Of a stretch of DNA of 64,000 nucleotides, positions 18,169 to 28,400 are shown piece after piece. The notes under the pieces are model-generated. The model was not told the DNA's origin, searched no databases, and saw only the letters and a list, made by a program, of their open reading frames with translations. The stretch lies in NCBI GenBank assembly GCA_964387285.1, contig CAYLWO010000002.1, positions 124,001 to 188,000 of the forward strand, written 5' to 3'. Numbering within the stretch: the first letter of the stretch is position 1; each line of letters opens with the position of its first letter. The stretch is from Anaerohabitans sp964387285. Lineage in GTDB: Bacteria > Zhuqueibacterota > Zhuqueibacteria > Residuimicrobiales > Residuimicrobiaceae. Made by a program: the position numbers and the translations under genes.

Positions 18169-18507
18169 ATGCACGGTTTGCATAAATCGATCATTTTAAA
18201 AAAGAGTTCCGATTTTACCGATATTATTCAGAACGGAAAACATGTCTCCAGTACGTATTTTTTTCTTTCCTTTAAAAGTCATGATACTCTGAAAATCGGT
18301 TTTACCTGTTCCAACGCTGATAATGCGGTTGAAAGAAATCATCTAAAACGAATAACCAGAGAATTGGCTCGCACCTGTGACCGGTTGTTTCAGTGCAAAA
18401 TTAAACTGGTTATTATTACAAAAAAAACAGCCGGTAGCGCTTCTTTCCAGCTCCTTAAGACGGATTTTGAGGAGCTGATTTTTAAAGTGGCGGAAAAATT
18501 AAAATGA
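18169..18507 (+). CDS. rnpA: ribonuclease P protein component
   Basis: 112 residues. RnpA is the protein cofactor of RNase P, which trims tRNA 5' ends. The family motif is present as NADNAVERNHLKRITRE (the usual form is A-x-x-RN-x-x-KR-x-x-RE). The N-terminus LKKSSDFTDIIQNGKHVSS is also typical. It lies 16 bases after rpmH and overlaps yidD by 4 bases. Confidence 0.93.
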   Translation: MHGLHKSIILKKSSDFTDIIQNGKHVSSTYFFLSFKSHDTLKIGFTCSNADNAVERNHLKRITRELARTCDRLFQCKIKLVIITKKTAGSASFQLLKTDFEELIFKVAEKLK

Positions 18508-18746
18508 TGAAACAAGGTTGGTTGCTTGTTCGTACCTTCTTGATAAAAGGATTTGTAGGTGCGATTCGACTCTATCAAAAACTGGTTTCACCACTACTGC
18601 CTTCTGCCTGCAGATTTTACCCTTCTTGTTCAGAGTATGCCGCTCAAGCTGTGCAAAAATATGGACTGTGTAAAGGAACCCTAAAAGCATGCCTGCGCAT
18701 ACTTAAATGCAATCCGTTTTTTCCCGGCGGATATGACCCAGTATAA
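18504..18746 (+). CDS. yidD: membrane protein insertion efficiency factor YidD
   Basis: 80 residues. YidD assists YidC-dependent membrane insertion. The signature ACRFYPSCSEYAAQAVQKYG is present, as is the C-terminal CNPFFPGGYDPV. An amphipathic N-terminal stretch precedes it. Its ATG overlaps the rnpA stop (ATGA), giving translational coupling, and yidC follows 20 bases later. Confidence 0.95.
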   Translation: MMKQGWLLVRTFLIKGFVGAIRLYQKLVSPLLPSACRFYPSCSEYAAQAVQKYGLCKGTLKACLRILKCNPFFPGGYDPV

Positions 18747-18766
18747 TTAACATAAAGAAGAAAACT

Positions 18767-20443
18767 ATGAATTTTGACAAAAAAGCCATTTTAGCTTTTT
18801 TACTGATCGGTCTGGTTTTTTTACTCGTGCAAACCCCAATCTATAAAAAAACCTTCTTTCCACAGGTCTATGAGCAAGAAAAGCTGAGAAAACTGCGCGC
18901 CGATTCCACCCTGGCCAAAAGTCCGGCCGCTCCCGATGTGCCCAAACAACCGGAACAGACAAGCCAAACACCGATGATATCTGCCGTTCATCCGGAATTA
19001 TCTGCAACGGAACAGGTGAAAAACATTGTCATTGAAACCAATCTCTATCAGGCCCGGTTCAGTTCCCGGGGCGGCCTTTTGACCGGCTGGACTCTCAAGA
19101 AATACCGTGATGGCTACGGCCAACCGGTGGAAATGATCAATGAAACCAACCAAGCCAATTTAGGCATTACCTATGTTAATCATAATGGCGATTCTGTTTC
19201 TACCGCCTCCTGGCATTTCAAATGCCAGGCCGATACTTTTTTGGATGCCAGAAAAAAAAGCCAAAAGTTGCTCTTTGAAATGGATCTGGGGCAAGGGCAA
19301 AAACTTGTCAAAGAGTTTGAGTTTATGCCCAATGTCTATCATGTTCATCATCGGCTGCAATTTGAGAATATGAGTCAGACCATAGCCGACAAAGCATATA
19401 CTCTTGACCTGCCGGCAGGGTTGAATATCACTGAAAAACATGTTAACGAAGATATGAGTTATGCCAAAACCATTGTCGCGGCCTCCGGAGAATACAGCAA
19501 AACAGAAAAAGCGAACGGTCAATTATACAAAGAAACGGGCAGCATAGACTGGGTGGCTGTACGTACCAAATATTTTTTGCTTGCCGTCATTCCTTTACAA
19601 AGCAAAGGTGTTTATGCTCAAACCCTGGGTCAGGAATATTCCACTAAACTGGATCCCAAGGAAAAATGGAAAAAGTTTACTCTGAGTCTTACCCTGCCCT
19701 ATACCAGGACGAATCAAAGTGAAGAGTTTAAAATTTTCCTCGGACCCATGGACGATGAAATCCTCAAATCCTACGGCGTCGGTCTGGAAAATTCGATGGA
19801 TATGGGTATGAAAATTATCCAGCCCATCAGCGTCGCCGTTCTGTGGACCTTTAAAATGATCCATAAATATGTCAGCAATTATGGATTGGTATTGATGATC
19901 TTTTCGTTGTTGCTGAAAATAATCACCACGCCGTTGACCAATAAAAGCTATTCCTCCATGAAAAAGATGCAAACCCTGCAACCACTCATGGCTGAGCTTA
20001 AAGAAAAATACGGCAAGGATCCTCATCGACTTAACAAGGAAACCATGAAACTCTACAAAGAACAGGGAATCAATCCCATGAGCGGCTGCTTTCCTGTTCT
20101 TATACAAATCCCGATTTTTATCGCTCTGTTCAATGTTTTTCGTTCGACTATCGAATTACGACAGCAGGGCTTTTTCGGCTGGATCACAGATTTATCTGTT
20201 CCGGATACGATCGGCACGGTGGCCGGCATTTCTATCAACGTTTTGCCGATTCTGATGGGTTTAACGATGATATTGCAACAAAAACAAACAGTTACAGACC
20301 CAAAACAAAAGGCAATGGTCTATTTAATGCCGGCATTGATGATTTTTATGTTTTACTCTTTTCCATCCGGTTTGAATCTGTATTACACCATTTTCAATAT
20401 CTTGGCTATTGTGCAACAAAAGTATTTGATGCCTGCTGCCTAA
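18767..20443 (+). CDS. yidC: membrane protein insertase YidC
   Basis: 558 residues, the long Gram-negative type with a large periplasmic domain. One N-terminal membrane helix (AILAFLLIGLVFLLV) is followed by a low-complexity linker and the periplasmic beta-supersandwich (about 75-350). The conserved C-terminal core holds five helices, including NYGLVLMIFSLLLKIITTPLT, the KYGKDPHRLNKETMKLYKEQG cytoplasmic loop and GCFPVLIQIPIFIALF. It inserts membrane proteins alone or with SecYEG. A terminator follows. Confidence 0.97.
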   Translation: MNFDKKAILAFLLIGLVFLLVQTPIYKKTFFPQVYEQEKLRKLRADSTLAKSPAAPDVPKQPEQTSQTPMISAVHPELSATEQVKNIVIETNLYQARFSSRGGLLTGWTLKKYRDGYGQPVEMINETNQANLGITYVNHNGDSVSTASWHFKCQADTFLDARKKSQKLLFEMDLGQGQKLVKEFEFMPNVYHVHHRLQFENMSQTIADKAYTLDLPAGLNITEKHVNEDMSYAKTIVAASGEYSKTEKANGQLYKETGSIDWVAVRTKYFLLAVIPLQSKGVYAQTLGQEYSTKLDPKEKWKKFTLSLTLPYTRTNQSEEFKIFLGPMDDEILKSYGVGLENSMDMGMKIIQPISVAVLWTFKMIHKYVSNYGLVLMIFSLLLKIITTPLTNKSYSSMKKMQTLQPLMAELKEKYGKDPHRLNKETMKLYKEQGINPMSGCFPVLIQIPIFIALFNVFRSTIELRQQGFFGWITDLSVPDTIGTVAGISINVLPILMGLTMILQQKQTVTDPKQKAMVYLMPALMIFMFYSFPSGLNLYYTIFNILAIVQQKYLMPAA

Positions 20444-20474
20444 AGCGGTGACCAGGATACTTCATTTTTATAAT

Positions 20475-20503
20475 GCCCCGCTTTATGTGGGGCTTTCTTT
20501 TTT
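20475..20503 (+). terminator. rho-independent terminator after yidC
   Basis: GCCCCGC (20475-20481) pairs with GTGGGGC (20487-20493) through seven base pairs including one wobble. The loop is TTTAT and a T-rich tail runs to 20503. It separates the rpmH-yidC operon from mnmE. Confidence 0.85.
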
Positions 20504-20515
20504 ACTGATGACAAT

Positions 20516-21886
20516 ATGAACCGATTCCGTACGCAAGACACCATTGTTGCTTGTGCAAGTGGCGCGAGCAAAAGCGCGCTCGCGGTTATCCGCGTCAGCG
20601 GTCCTTCGGCCCTTGACGTAGTGGCTCGTTATTTTTCTCAACCGGAAAAGCTGCATCAGGCAGAAGCGCGTTTTTTATTGCACGGCTTTTTTTTAAATCA
20701 AACTAATGCGGTCATTGATGAAGTGCTGGTGGTAAAATTTCTCCGACCTCATTCCTACACCGGGGATGATGTGATCGAAATCTCTTGCCACGGCAATCCC
20801 TTCATTGTTGACGAAATCATTAAAGTATGCGTCCAGACCGGCTGTCGCCTGGCGGAACCTGGCGAGTTTACCCAACGGGCTTTTTTAAACGGCAAGATCG
20901 ATTTGGTGCAAGCTGAGGCGGTAGCGGACATGATAGCGGCCAGCACGCAACAGAGTCAAGCCCAGGCCATCGCCCAGCTGCACGGACGACTCTCCCGGCA
21001 ATTTCAGAGCATCAGACAGAATCTTGTTGAAAAACTGTCTTTGTTGGAATTGGAATTGGATTTCCACGAAGATGAAGAATTCGTGGATCGTCCCCAGTTT
21101 ATGGAACAGCTGTTGACTTTGCAACAAACGGTAGCGCACCTGATTCAATCATATCAATATGGAAAAGTCATCCGGGAAGGCGTTCACGTTGTCATTGTCG
21201 GCAAGCCGAATGTCGGCAAATCCAGTCTGCTTAATTTTTTATTAAAATCGGATCGCGCCATTGTTTCAGAAATGCCAGGAACCACGCGCGACACTTTGGA
21301 AGAGAGTCTCAATCTGGAGGGGTATCTTTTCAAAATCAGCGATACGGCCGGTCTGCGCGAAACGAACGATGCCGTTGAGAGAGAAGGTGTGACGCGTTCT
21401 TTGACCAGTATGCAAAAAGCACAGTTGTTGCTTATCGTTGTCGATGGCAACCAAAGATTAACCTCTGAAGATCATGCGATTCTGCAGCAATGCCGGCTTT
21501 CTAACAAAAACGCAATTCTCGTCTTGAATAAAACGGATTTAGGAGATGCCGAAAATGCCGTTGCCTGGCCGCTTACGTGTTTATCTATTTCCTGTAAGAC
21601 CGGAGCTGGCGTTGACGCATTAAAAGCGGCCATGATCGAGCAGGTTTTTAAAAAATCTACGCCCGCTCAGGAGGCGTTCATCGATAAGGACCGGCAGTGG
21701 GCCAGCCTCATCAACGCACAGGAGCATCTGGATCAGGCCCTGCTCTCTTTGCAGAAAAAACTATCCGCTGAATTCATTGCGGTCGATTTGCGCATGGCGC
21801 TGGATGCCATCGGTCAAATCACCGGCGAGGTGACCAGCGAAGATATTCTCAATAATATTTTTGCTAAATTTTGCATCGGCAAATAA
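20516..21886 (+). CDS. mnmE: tRNA uridine-5-carboxymethylaminomethyl modification GTPase MnmE
   Basis: 456 residues. With MnmG it modifies the wobble uridine (U34) of certain tRNAs. The N-terminal formyl-THF-binding domain has the PGEFTQRAFLNGKIDLVQAEAV motif. The inserted G domain has GKPNVGKSS (229-237), the PGTTRD switch, DTAGLRE and NKTD. The protein ends with the diagnostic CIGK, holding the catalytic cysteine. The stop is 2 bases from the mnmG start. Confidence 0.97.
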   Translation: MNRFRTQDTIVACASGASKSALAVIRVSGPSALDVVARYFSQPEKLHQAEARFLLHGFFLNQTNAVIDEVLVVKFLRPHSYTGDDVIEISCHGNPFIVDEIIKVCVQTGCRLAEPGEFTQRAFLNGKIDLVQAEAVADMIAASTQQSQAQAIAQLHGRLSRQFQSIRQNLVEKLSLLELELDFHEDEEFVDRPQFMEQLLTLQQTVAHLIQSYQYGKVIREGVHVVIVGKPNVGKSSLLNFLLKSDRAIVSEMPGTTRDTLEESLNLEGYLFKISDTAGLRETNDAVEREGVTRSLTSMQKAQLLLIVVDGNQRLTSEDHAILQQCRLSNKNAILVLNKTDLGDAENAVAWPLTCLSISCKTGAGVDALKAAMIEQVFKKSTPAQEAFIDKDRQWASLINAQEHLDQALLSLQKKLSAEFIAVDLRMALDAIGQITGEVTSEDILNNIFAKFCIGK

Positions 21887-21888
21887 AA

Positions 21889-23784
21889 ATGAATAATAAT
21901 TCAGATTTTTACGACGTCATCGTTATCGGCGCAGGACACGCCGGCTGTGAAGCCGCTCTGGCCGCCAGCCGAATGGGCTGCCGGACCCTGTTGACCACCA
22001 TCAATCTGTTTACCATTGCGCAGATGTCATGCAATCCGGCTATCGGCGGTTTAGCCAAAGGTCACCTGGTCAAAGAGATTGACGCCCTGGGCGGAGAGAT
22101 GGGCGTTGCTGCAGATGACAGTTGTATCCAGTTCCGCATGTTGAACAAATCCAAGGGGCCGGCGGTTTGGTCGCCGCGCGCCCAGAACGATCGCCTGGGT
22201 TATAGTATGGCCATGAAACGGACACTGGAGAATCAGGAGAATCTCTTTCTCCGGCAGATTAACATCGTAGGCCTTAATTTGGAGAATAATCAGGTAACCG
22301 GCGTGATTAGCGAAATCGGCACCACCATGGCCTGTCGCGCGGTGATCATTTGCTCCGGCACCTTCCTCAACGGTTTAATTCATGTTGGTCTTAGCCATCA
22401 CGGCGGTGGCCGTTATGGCGAACCCGCATCCATCGGACTCTCTGATTTTTTAGCACAACAGGGCATCAGCACAGGCAGACTGAAAACCGGAACACCGCCG
22501 CGATTAGATGGCCGTACCATCAATTTCAGCGCCATGACGGTGCAACCCGGAGATGCGCATCCGGCGCCATTTTCGCACAAGCATGAAAAACTGGACATTG
22601 AGCAAATGCCCTGTTATCTAACCCGTACCAATGCCAAAACGCATGAAATTCTGAAAAGCGGATTCGCCCGATCGCCGCTTTACCAGGGCATCATTAAAGG
22701 AATTGGTCCGCGCTACTGTCCTTCTATTGAAGATAAAATTCACCGCTTTGGCGAGCGCGAAGGTCATCAGATATTTTTAGAGCCGGAGGGGAGAGACACC
22801 AACGAATATTATGTTAACGGCTTTTCCAGCAGTTTGCCGGAGGATGTGCAAATCGCTGCGCTGCGCACCATACCTGGTTTGGAAGGGTGTTGCATGACCC
22901 GGCCGGCGTATGCCATCGAATATGATTATTTTCCGCCGACCCAGCTACGGGCAAATCTGGAGAGCAAAGTCATTGGGCAGCTCTTTTTTGCCGGACAGAT
23001 CAACGGCACATCCGGATATGAAGAGGCTGCGGCACAAGGGCTCATGGCCGGCATCAATGCGGTATTGAAAATTCGTGGACAGGAACCTTTCATCCTTGAT
23101 CGTGCTGAAGCCTATATCGGCGTGCTCATCGATGATTTGGTAACCAAGGAGGTGGAAGAGCCATATCGCATGTTTACCTCTTTAGCAGAACATCGTTTGT
23201 TATTGCGTCAGGATAACGCCGACCTGCGCTTAATGGAACACGGTCATCGCTTAGGCCTGATCTCTGAAACCGACCGGCAAAAAACACAAAACCTCAAACA
23301 GACCATACATAAAACACTGCAGGAATTACGTACCCTTAAACTCAGTCCTGATAGCATAAATCCTATTTTACAGCGCAAGAATTCCAGTCCCGTGGAACAG
23401 CCGGAAAGCCTGGCGCATCTGCTCAAACGGCCGGAAGTTTTTTTGACCGATTTTGCCGATATTTATGACGGTCAGATATGTCGAATACAAACAGAACCTT
23501 TTTGGCAACGCGTACGAGAACAGGTAGAGATTGAAATAAAATACGAGGGTTTTCTACAACGCCAGCACCAACAGGTAAAGCGCATGCAGGATCTGGACCG
23601 CAGCCATATCCCGGCGCATTTTGATTATGATCTTTTGACCTCCTTATCCAGAGAGGGACGGGACAAGCTAAAACAAATACGGCCGTTGACGCTGGGGCAA
23701 GCGAGCAGAATATTAGGCGTGTCGCCGGCGGATATAGCCATACTCATGGTGTTTCTCAGCAAGGAGAAGCGTCAGCGAAATTAG
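21889..23784 (+). CDS. mnmG: tRNA uridine-5-carboxymethylaminomethyl modification enzyme MnmG
   Basis: 631 residues from the ATG at 21889, directly after the mnmE stop. A TTG 18 bases earlier would overlap mnmE and add six residues, which I consider less likely. The FAD-binding motif VIGAGHAGCEAALAASRMG opens the protein. SCNPAIGGLAKGHLVKEIDALGG, GRLKTGTPPR and GQINGTSGYEEAAAQGLMAG are all hallmark MnmG segments. It partners MnmE in U34 modification. Confidence 0.97.
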   Translation: MNNNSDFYDVIVIGAGHAGCEAALAASRMGCRTLLTTINLFTIAQMSCNPAIGGLAKGHLVKEIDALGGEMGVAADDSCIQFRMLNKSKGPAVWSPRAQNDRLGYSMAMKRTLENQENLFLRQINIVGLNLENNQVTGVISEIGTTMACRAVIICSGTFLNGLIHVGLSHHGGGRYGEPASIGLSDFLAQQGISTGRLKTGTPPRLDGRTINFSAMTVQPGDAHPAPFSHKHEKLDIEQMPCYLTRTNAKTHEILKSGFARSPLYQGIIKGIGPRYCPSIEDKIHRFGEREGHQIFLEPEGRDTNEYYVNGFSSSLPEDVQIAALRTIPGLEGCCMTRPAYAIEYDYFPPTQLRANLESKVIGQLFFAGQINGTSGYEEAAAQGLMAGINAVLKIRGQEPFILDRAEAYIGVLIDDLVTKEVEEPYRMFTSLAEHRLLLRQDNADLRLMEHGHRLGLISETDRQKTQNLKQTIHKTLQELRTLKLSPDSINPILQRKNSSPVEQPESLAHLLKRPEVFLTDFADIYDGQICRIQTEPFWQRVREQVEIEIKYEGFLQRQHQQVKRMQDLDRSHIPAHFDYDLLTSLSREGRDKLKQIRPLTLGQASRILGVSPADIAILMVFLSKEKRQRN

Positions 23785-23786
23785 GA

Positions 23787-23802
23787 TGTTCCACGTGGAA
23801 CA
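23787..23802. promoter_or_regulatory. parS: parS centromere site 1
   Basis: The 16-base perfect palindrome TGTTCCACGTGGAACA matches the bacterial parS consensus (TGTTnCACGTGAAACA) at all fixed positions except one A-to-G change that completes the palindrome. ParB binds such sites near the origin to segregate chromosomes. It begins 2 bases after the mnmG stop. Confidence 0.88.
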
Positions 23803-23834
23803 AGGGCCTGGCAAGAGGGCTGTCCGCGTCACCG

Positions 23835-23850
23835 TGTTCCACGTGGAACA
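23835..23850. promoter_or_regulatory. parS: parS centromere site 2
   Basis: An identical copy of the 16-base palindrome, 48 bases (start to start) after site 1, upstream of rsmG and about 6 kb from oriC. Two exact copies so close together are not expected by chance. Confidence 0.88.
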
Positions 23851-23887
23851 TGACTGCGGCCAAATAAGCATATTGTTATGGATTGAT

Positions 23888-24529
23888 ATGAATCAGGAAA
23901 ATGCCAAAGCTTTTACTCGGTTTCAGCTGCAGGTTTCACTAGCAGAATCGCAACAGACCGCGCTGATCCGCTATATCGATTTGTTGGAAGAGTGGAATCA
24001 GCGCAGCAATCTGGTTTCGGCTAATGATCTGCAACGCATTGCCGGACGACATTTGCCGGATTCCTGGAATTTTTGCCAGATGCGCGCGATCCCGCTAAAC
24101 AGCCGGGTTCTGGATTTAGGCAGCGGCGCCGGCTTTCCCGGCCTGGTGGCGGCGATCCTGCGGCCGGATACGACGGTTATTCTTCTCGAGTCCCGGCGTA
24201 TGCGTGCTTTGTTCTTACAACAGGTCGTATCCTGTTTACAGATAGCTAACGCTCAAGTGCTCTGTCAGCGGGCGGAGAGCTTGACCTTGTCGCACGCCCG
24301 TTTTTTTGATGTGGTCACGGCACGCGCAGTGGCTGGTTTGGATGTGCTGTGGACCTGGGCGCAGCCTTTATTGAAACCAACCGGACACCTGGTAACGCAA
24401 AAGGGCAGGGAAGAGTCGTTGCAGATGAACGCCAGGGTGTGCATTGAAAACATACCTATGGTATATACGATTTCAGATAGCCTACTGGTAATTGTTAAAG
24501 GAGAGAGCAGTGACTACGCGTTTATTTGA
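23888..24529 (+). CDS. rsmG: 16S rRNA (guanine(527)-N(7))-methyltransferase RsmG
   Basis: 213 residues from the ATG at 23888. An in-frame ATG at 23786 exists, but the extra 34 residues would simply translate the two parS palindromes. RsmG (GidB) methylates G527 of 16S rRNA. The SAM-binding motif VLDLGSGAGFPGLVAAI and NLVSANDL, ESRRMRALFL and TARAVAGLD segments identify it. It overlaps the start of murQ by 20 bases. The ribosome site is weak. Confidence 0.94.
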   Translation: MNQENAKAFTRFQLQVSLAESQQTALIRYIDLLEEWNQRSNLVSANDLQRIAGRHLPDSWNFCQMRAIPLNSRVLDLGSGAGFPGLVAAILRPDTTVILLESRRMRALFLQQVVSCLQIANAQVLCQRAESLTLSHARFFDVVTARAVAGLDVLWTWAQPLLKPTGHLVTQKGREESLQMNARVCIENIPMVYTISDSLLVIVKGESSDYAFI

Positions 24530-25421
24530 CGAGATCAAAAATCTGGAAACCGAACAACGCAATCCGAACACCATGCATATTGATCAAAAGTCCATTCCAG
24601 AGATATTGCATCTTCTCAATCAAGAGGATCAAAAGATACCGGCCGTTGTCGCCAACGAAATTCCTTTCATCGCCCAGGCGGTTGAATTGATCCTGCAGGC
24701 ATTTCGGCAAGGGGGCAGGCTAATTTATGTCGGCGCCGGCACCAGCGGCCGGCTGGGCGTGTTGGATGCCGCCGAATGTCCACCGACCTTTGGCGTGGAT
24801 CCGGAGATGGTCCAGGGTTTGATTGCTGGAGGATTTCCGGCGTTGATCAAGGCGCAAGAAGGAGCGGAAGACAAGCCTGAACAGGGCGGTGTGGATATCG
24901 TGGCCAAAAAGGTCGGACCTAAGGATGTCGTTTGCGGCATTGCCGCCAGCCGACGCACGCCCTATGTTATCGGCGCCATTGAAAAGGCGCGTCAATTGGG
25001 TGCAAAAACCATCTACATTACCTGTAATCCCAGGTCAGAAATGAACATCCCCGTTGACGTGGCGGTCTGTCCGGTGGTGGGTCCGGAGCCGATCATGGGC
25101 TCAACCAGGATGAAGGCTGGTACTGCAACGAAACTCATACTGAATATGCTGACCACAACAGCTATGATCCGTCTGGGCAAGGTCTGGGGCAATATGATGG
25201 TGGATTTGCAGATTACCAATAAAAAGCTCGAAGAGCGCTCAAAAAGAATCGTCATGTTAGCTACCGGAGTGGATTATGACACCGCCAAACAGGTTCTGAG
25301 TCAGGCTGGCGGTCATGTCAAAACAGCGCTGGTTATGATCATGGCTCAGGTAGATGTGCGGGAGGCCAAAAAACGACTGCTCGCGGCTGATGGCATGGTT
25401 CATAAAGCTCTTGCACGGTAA
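24510..25421 (+). CDS. murQ: N-acetylmuramic acid 6-phosphate etherase
   Basis: 303 residues from the GTG at 24510, which follows an AAAGGAGAG site and gives the typical N-terminus TTRLFDEIKNLETEQRNPNT. MurQ cleaves the lactyl ether of MurNAc-6-P to GlcNAc-6-P and lactate. The SIS domain contains YVGAGTSGRLGVLDAAECPPTFG and the conserved GPEPIMGSTRMKAGTATKLILN. It uses the product of AnmK (1470-2645). It overlaps rsmG, an unusual partner, and mfd follows. Confidence 0.97.
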   Translation: MTTRLFDEIKNLETEQRNPNTMHIDQKSIPEILHLLNQEDQKIPAVVANEIPFIAQAVELILQAFRQGGRLIYVGAGTSGRLGVLDAAECPPTFGVDPEMVQGLIAGGFPALIKAQEGAEDKPEQGGVDIVAKKVGPKDVVCGIAASRRTPYVIGAIEKARQLGAKTIYITCNPRSEMNIPVDVAVCPVVGPEPIMGSTRMKAGTATKLILNMLTTTAMIRLGKVWGNMMVDLQITNKKLEERSKRIVMLATGVDYDTAKQVLSQAGGHVKTALVMIMAQVDVREAKKRLLAADGMVHKALAR

Positions 25422-25432
25422 TTGATTTGACT

Positions 25433-28400
25433 ATGATCGTTGAGCAGATCCATACGCTGTTTCGCAATAGCGAGCCCATGCAAGCGGTTTTATCCGCGTT
25501 GAAAACAGAGCCGATTGTCTGCATTGCCGGCACCAATGCACCGACTCGGGCGGTTATAGCTGGACAGATCGGCTTGGCATCGTCTGCGCTTTTGTGCATC
25601 CTGCCTGAAATGGACGAAGCCGGCCATTTTCATAGCGATCTATTAGAACTCTACCCAAAACAAGAAATCGCTTTTTTCCCTTTTCACGACAAGCAGACCT
25701 GGAGCGAGTTAGGTCCTTCACCGGACAACATCGGCAGAAAATTGCAGACATTAAAAGGTCTGTTGTCCGGAACAACCCGGTTGGTTGTCACCGGATTGCC
25801 GGCCCTGTTAGAAAAGGTCACCGCGCCGGACATGTTGCGCCGCGCCCTGCTCTGTCTGCGCATGGGGGAAGAGGTCCCATTTGATGATCTCATTGAAAAT
25901 CTGGTCACTTTGGGCTATGTGCGCGAGCAACGCGTTGAACAGCCGGGGGAGATGAGTGTGCGCGGCGGCCTTGTGGATATTTTCCTCTACGAAGAGGTCA
26001 ACCCCTGTCGTGTTGAGTTTTTTGGCGACACCATTGAATCTATCCGCGAATTTGATGTTGAAACCCAACGCTCGTTGCTACATCGAGAAGAGCTGGTTAT
26101 TTTACCGCCTGGCGCCGCGGGTTTATACGGCCCGGCACTGGAACACCCCCTGAACAGTCTCAGTTTGAACAACACCCTGTTGGATTATTTGCCGCCAACC
26201 GCTGTTCTGTTTGTCAATGAAGTTGGTCTTTTTCAGGCAACGTTGGCAGAGATTGAAAAAGGCTTGCAGGTGCGTTCAGAAATGTATGCGGAGGATTTTC
26301 ATCTGCACGGCGAGCCGATTCACAAGCGCTTTTATGAATCGCCCGGCAAAGTTCTAGAACAAATGGCGCATTTCAAACAGGTGCACAGCTCAGGTTTGTT
26401 GCATGAACATTCGGTCATTCCATTTAATATTCAGGCCGGCGGACATTTTGCCGGCAATCTGGCATTACTGAAATCAGAACTCAATCGCGCACTCGCACAG
26501 GCCCTGCAGAACGGCGCTGACCCGTTTATCCGAATTTTTTGCGATAGCGAGAGTCAAACCAGACAAATGCAGGAGCTGTTTGTACAAGAAAATTTTTCCG
26601 AGCAAATTCGGGCTGTTACGCTTAATTTGTCCGAAGGATTCCTGTGGAGCGATCACTACGTCAGTTGTTATACCAGCAGAGAACTGTACAGTCGCCTGCG
26701 CCCCAGTCGCGGCGATCGCATCAGTAAGCGCCAGGTTTCTCTGAACGAGCTGGCCGCGTTGAAAGAAGGGGACGTCATTGTGCATGTGGATTATGGCGTG
26801 GGTATCTATCGAGGTCTCCATAACATCAATGCTTACGGCCGGCAGCGAGAGTGCATAAAGATTGAATATCAGGAAGGAGACAATCTTTATGTTCCTTTGG
26901 AAAAAATGGATCGTGTACAAAAGTACTCCTCACAGGACGGCTACGCTCCGGTTTTAAGCAAGTTGGGCGGCAAAGAGTGGGAACGTTTAAAAAGTAAAAC
27001 CAAACAACGCGTCAAAGAAATTGCGGAACAGCTGATCAAATTGTACGCGTTGCGCAAACTCAAAGAAGGTCACGCCTTTGCCCCGGATCATATTTGGCAA
27101 AAAGAACTGGAGGCCTCCTTTGCCTATGAAGAGACAGAAGACCAGCTGGCGGCCGTGCAGGACATCAAAAAGGACATGGAAAAGCCGGCGCCCATGGATC
27201 GCCTGGTGTGTGGCGATGTCGGATTCGGCAAAACGGAGGTGGCGGTGCGGGCTGCGTTTAAAGCCCTGAATGAGGGCAAGCAGGTGGCGGTTTTGGTGCC
27301 CACGACGGTTTTGGCGCAGCAGCATTTTATGACTTTTAGTGAGCGTCTGCAACCCTATCCGGTGCGCATTGAAATGCTGAACCGGTTTCGCAAACCCGCT
27401 GCTCAGAAAGAGATTGTCCGTCGGTTAAAGGAAGGTCAGATTGACCTGATCATTGGCACGCACCGTCTGCTTTCTACTGACGTCGCCTTCAAGGACCTGG
27501 GTCTGCTTGTGGTCGATGAAGAACATAAATTCGGCGTGTTGCACAAGGAAAAATTAAAAATGCTCAAAGCGACTGTGGACACACTGACCTTGTCCGCCAC
27601 GCCGATTCCGCGCACCATGCACCTGGCGCTCATGGGTGCGCGCGATATGTCGATTATTAATACTCCGCCGTTGAACCGACGGCCGATCAAAACCGAGGTC
27701 AGTCGATTTGATAAAGAGTTTATTCGCGAAGTGATTTTAAAAGAGATTGATCGCGGGGGCCAGGTGTTTTTTGTTCATAATCGGGTTCAGACCATTTACG
27801 GCATGGCGAGTCTGTTGCGCGAACTGGTGCCGGAAGTAAACTTTTGCGTTGCTCATGGTCAGATGGATGGGGACGAGCTGGAAAAAATCATGATGGATTT
27901 CAGCGAAGGCAAAATTCAATGTCTGGTCTGCACCATGATCATAGAGTCCGGCATCGACGTGCCCAACGCCAACACACTCATCGTAAACCGGGCCGATCGG
28001 TTTGGTTTGGCGCAATTATATCAATTGCGCGGTCGCGTCGGCCGATCCGAACAACAGGCCTATGCTTATCTGCTCATCCCGGCGTTGCGCAAATTGAATC
28101 GCAATGCCATTAAAAGGCTGCAGACCATTCAGGATTTTACCCATCTTGGCTCCGGTTATAAAATTGCCATGCGCGATATGGAGATCCGCGGTATGGGCAA
28201 TATCTTTGGCGCCGAACAGAGCGGATATATCAATGCCCTGGGCTATGAGCTATATGCAAAAATTATCGAAGAGGCGATTCGGGAATTACGTAATGATATG
28301 AATCTTGCACCGGTCCAGCCGCTGGCGCAGGCCGACGAGCCGACCATCGAAAGCCGTGTGGAGATGCCGACTGATGTATTTTTACCTCCGGATTTTGTCG

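Noticed and set aside
23786..23887. 34-residue N-terminal extension of RsmG
   Set aside because: It is a translation of the parS region (FHVEQ and FHVEH repeats); RsmG homology begins after 23888.
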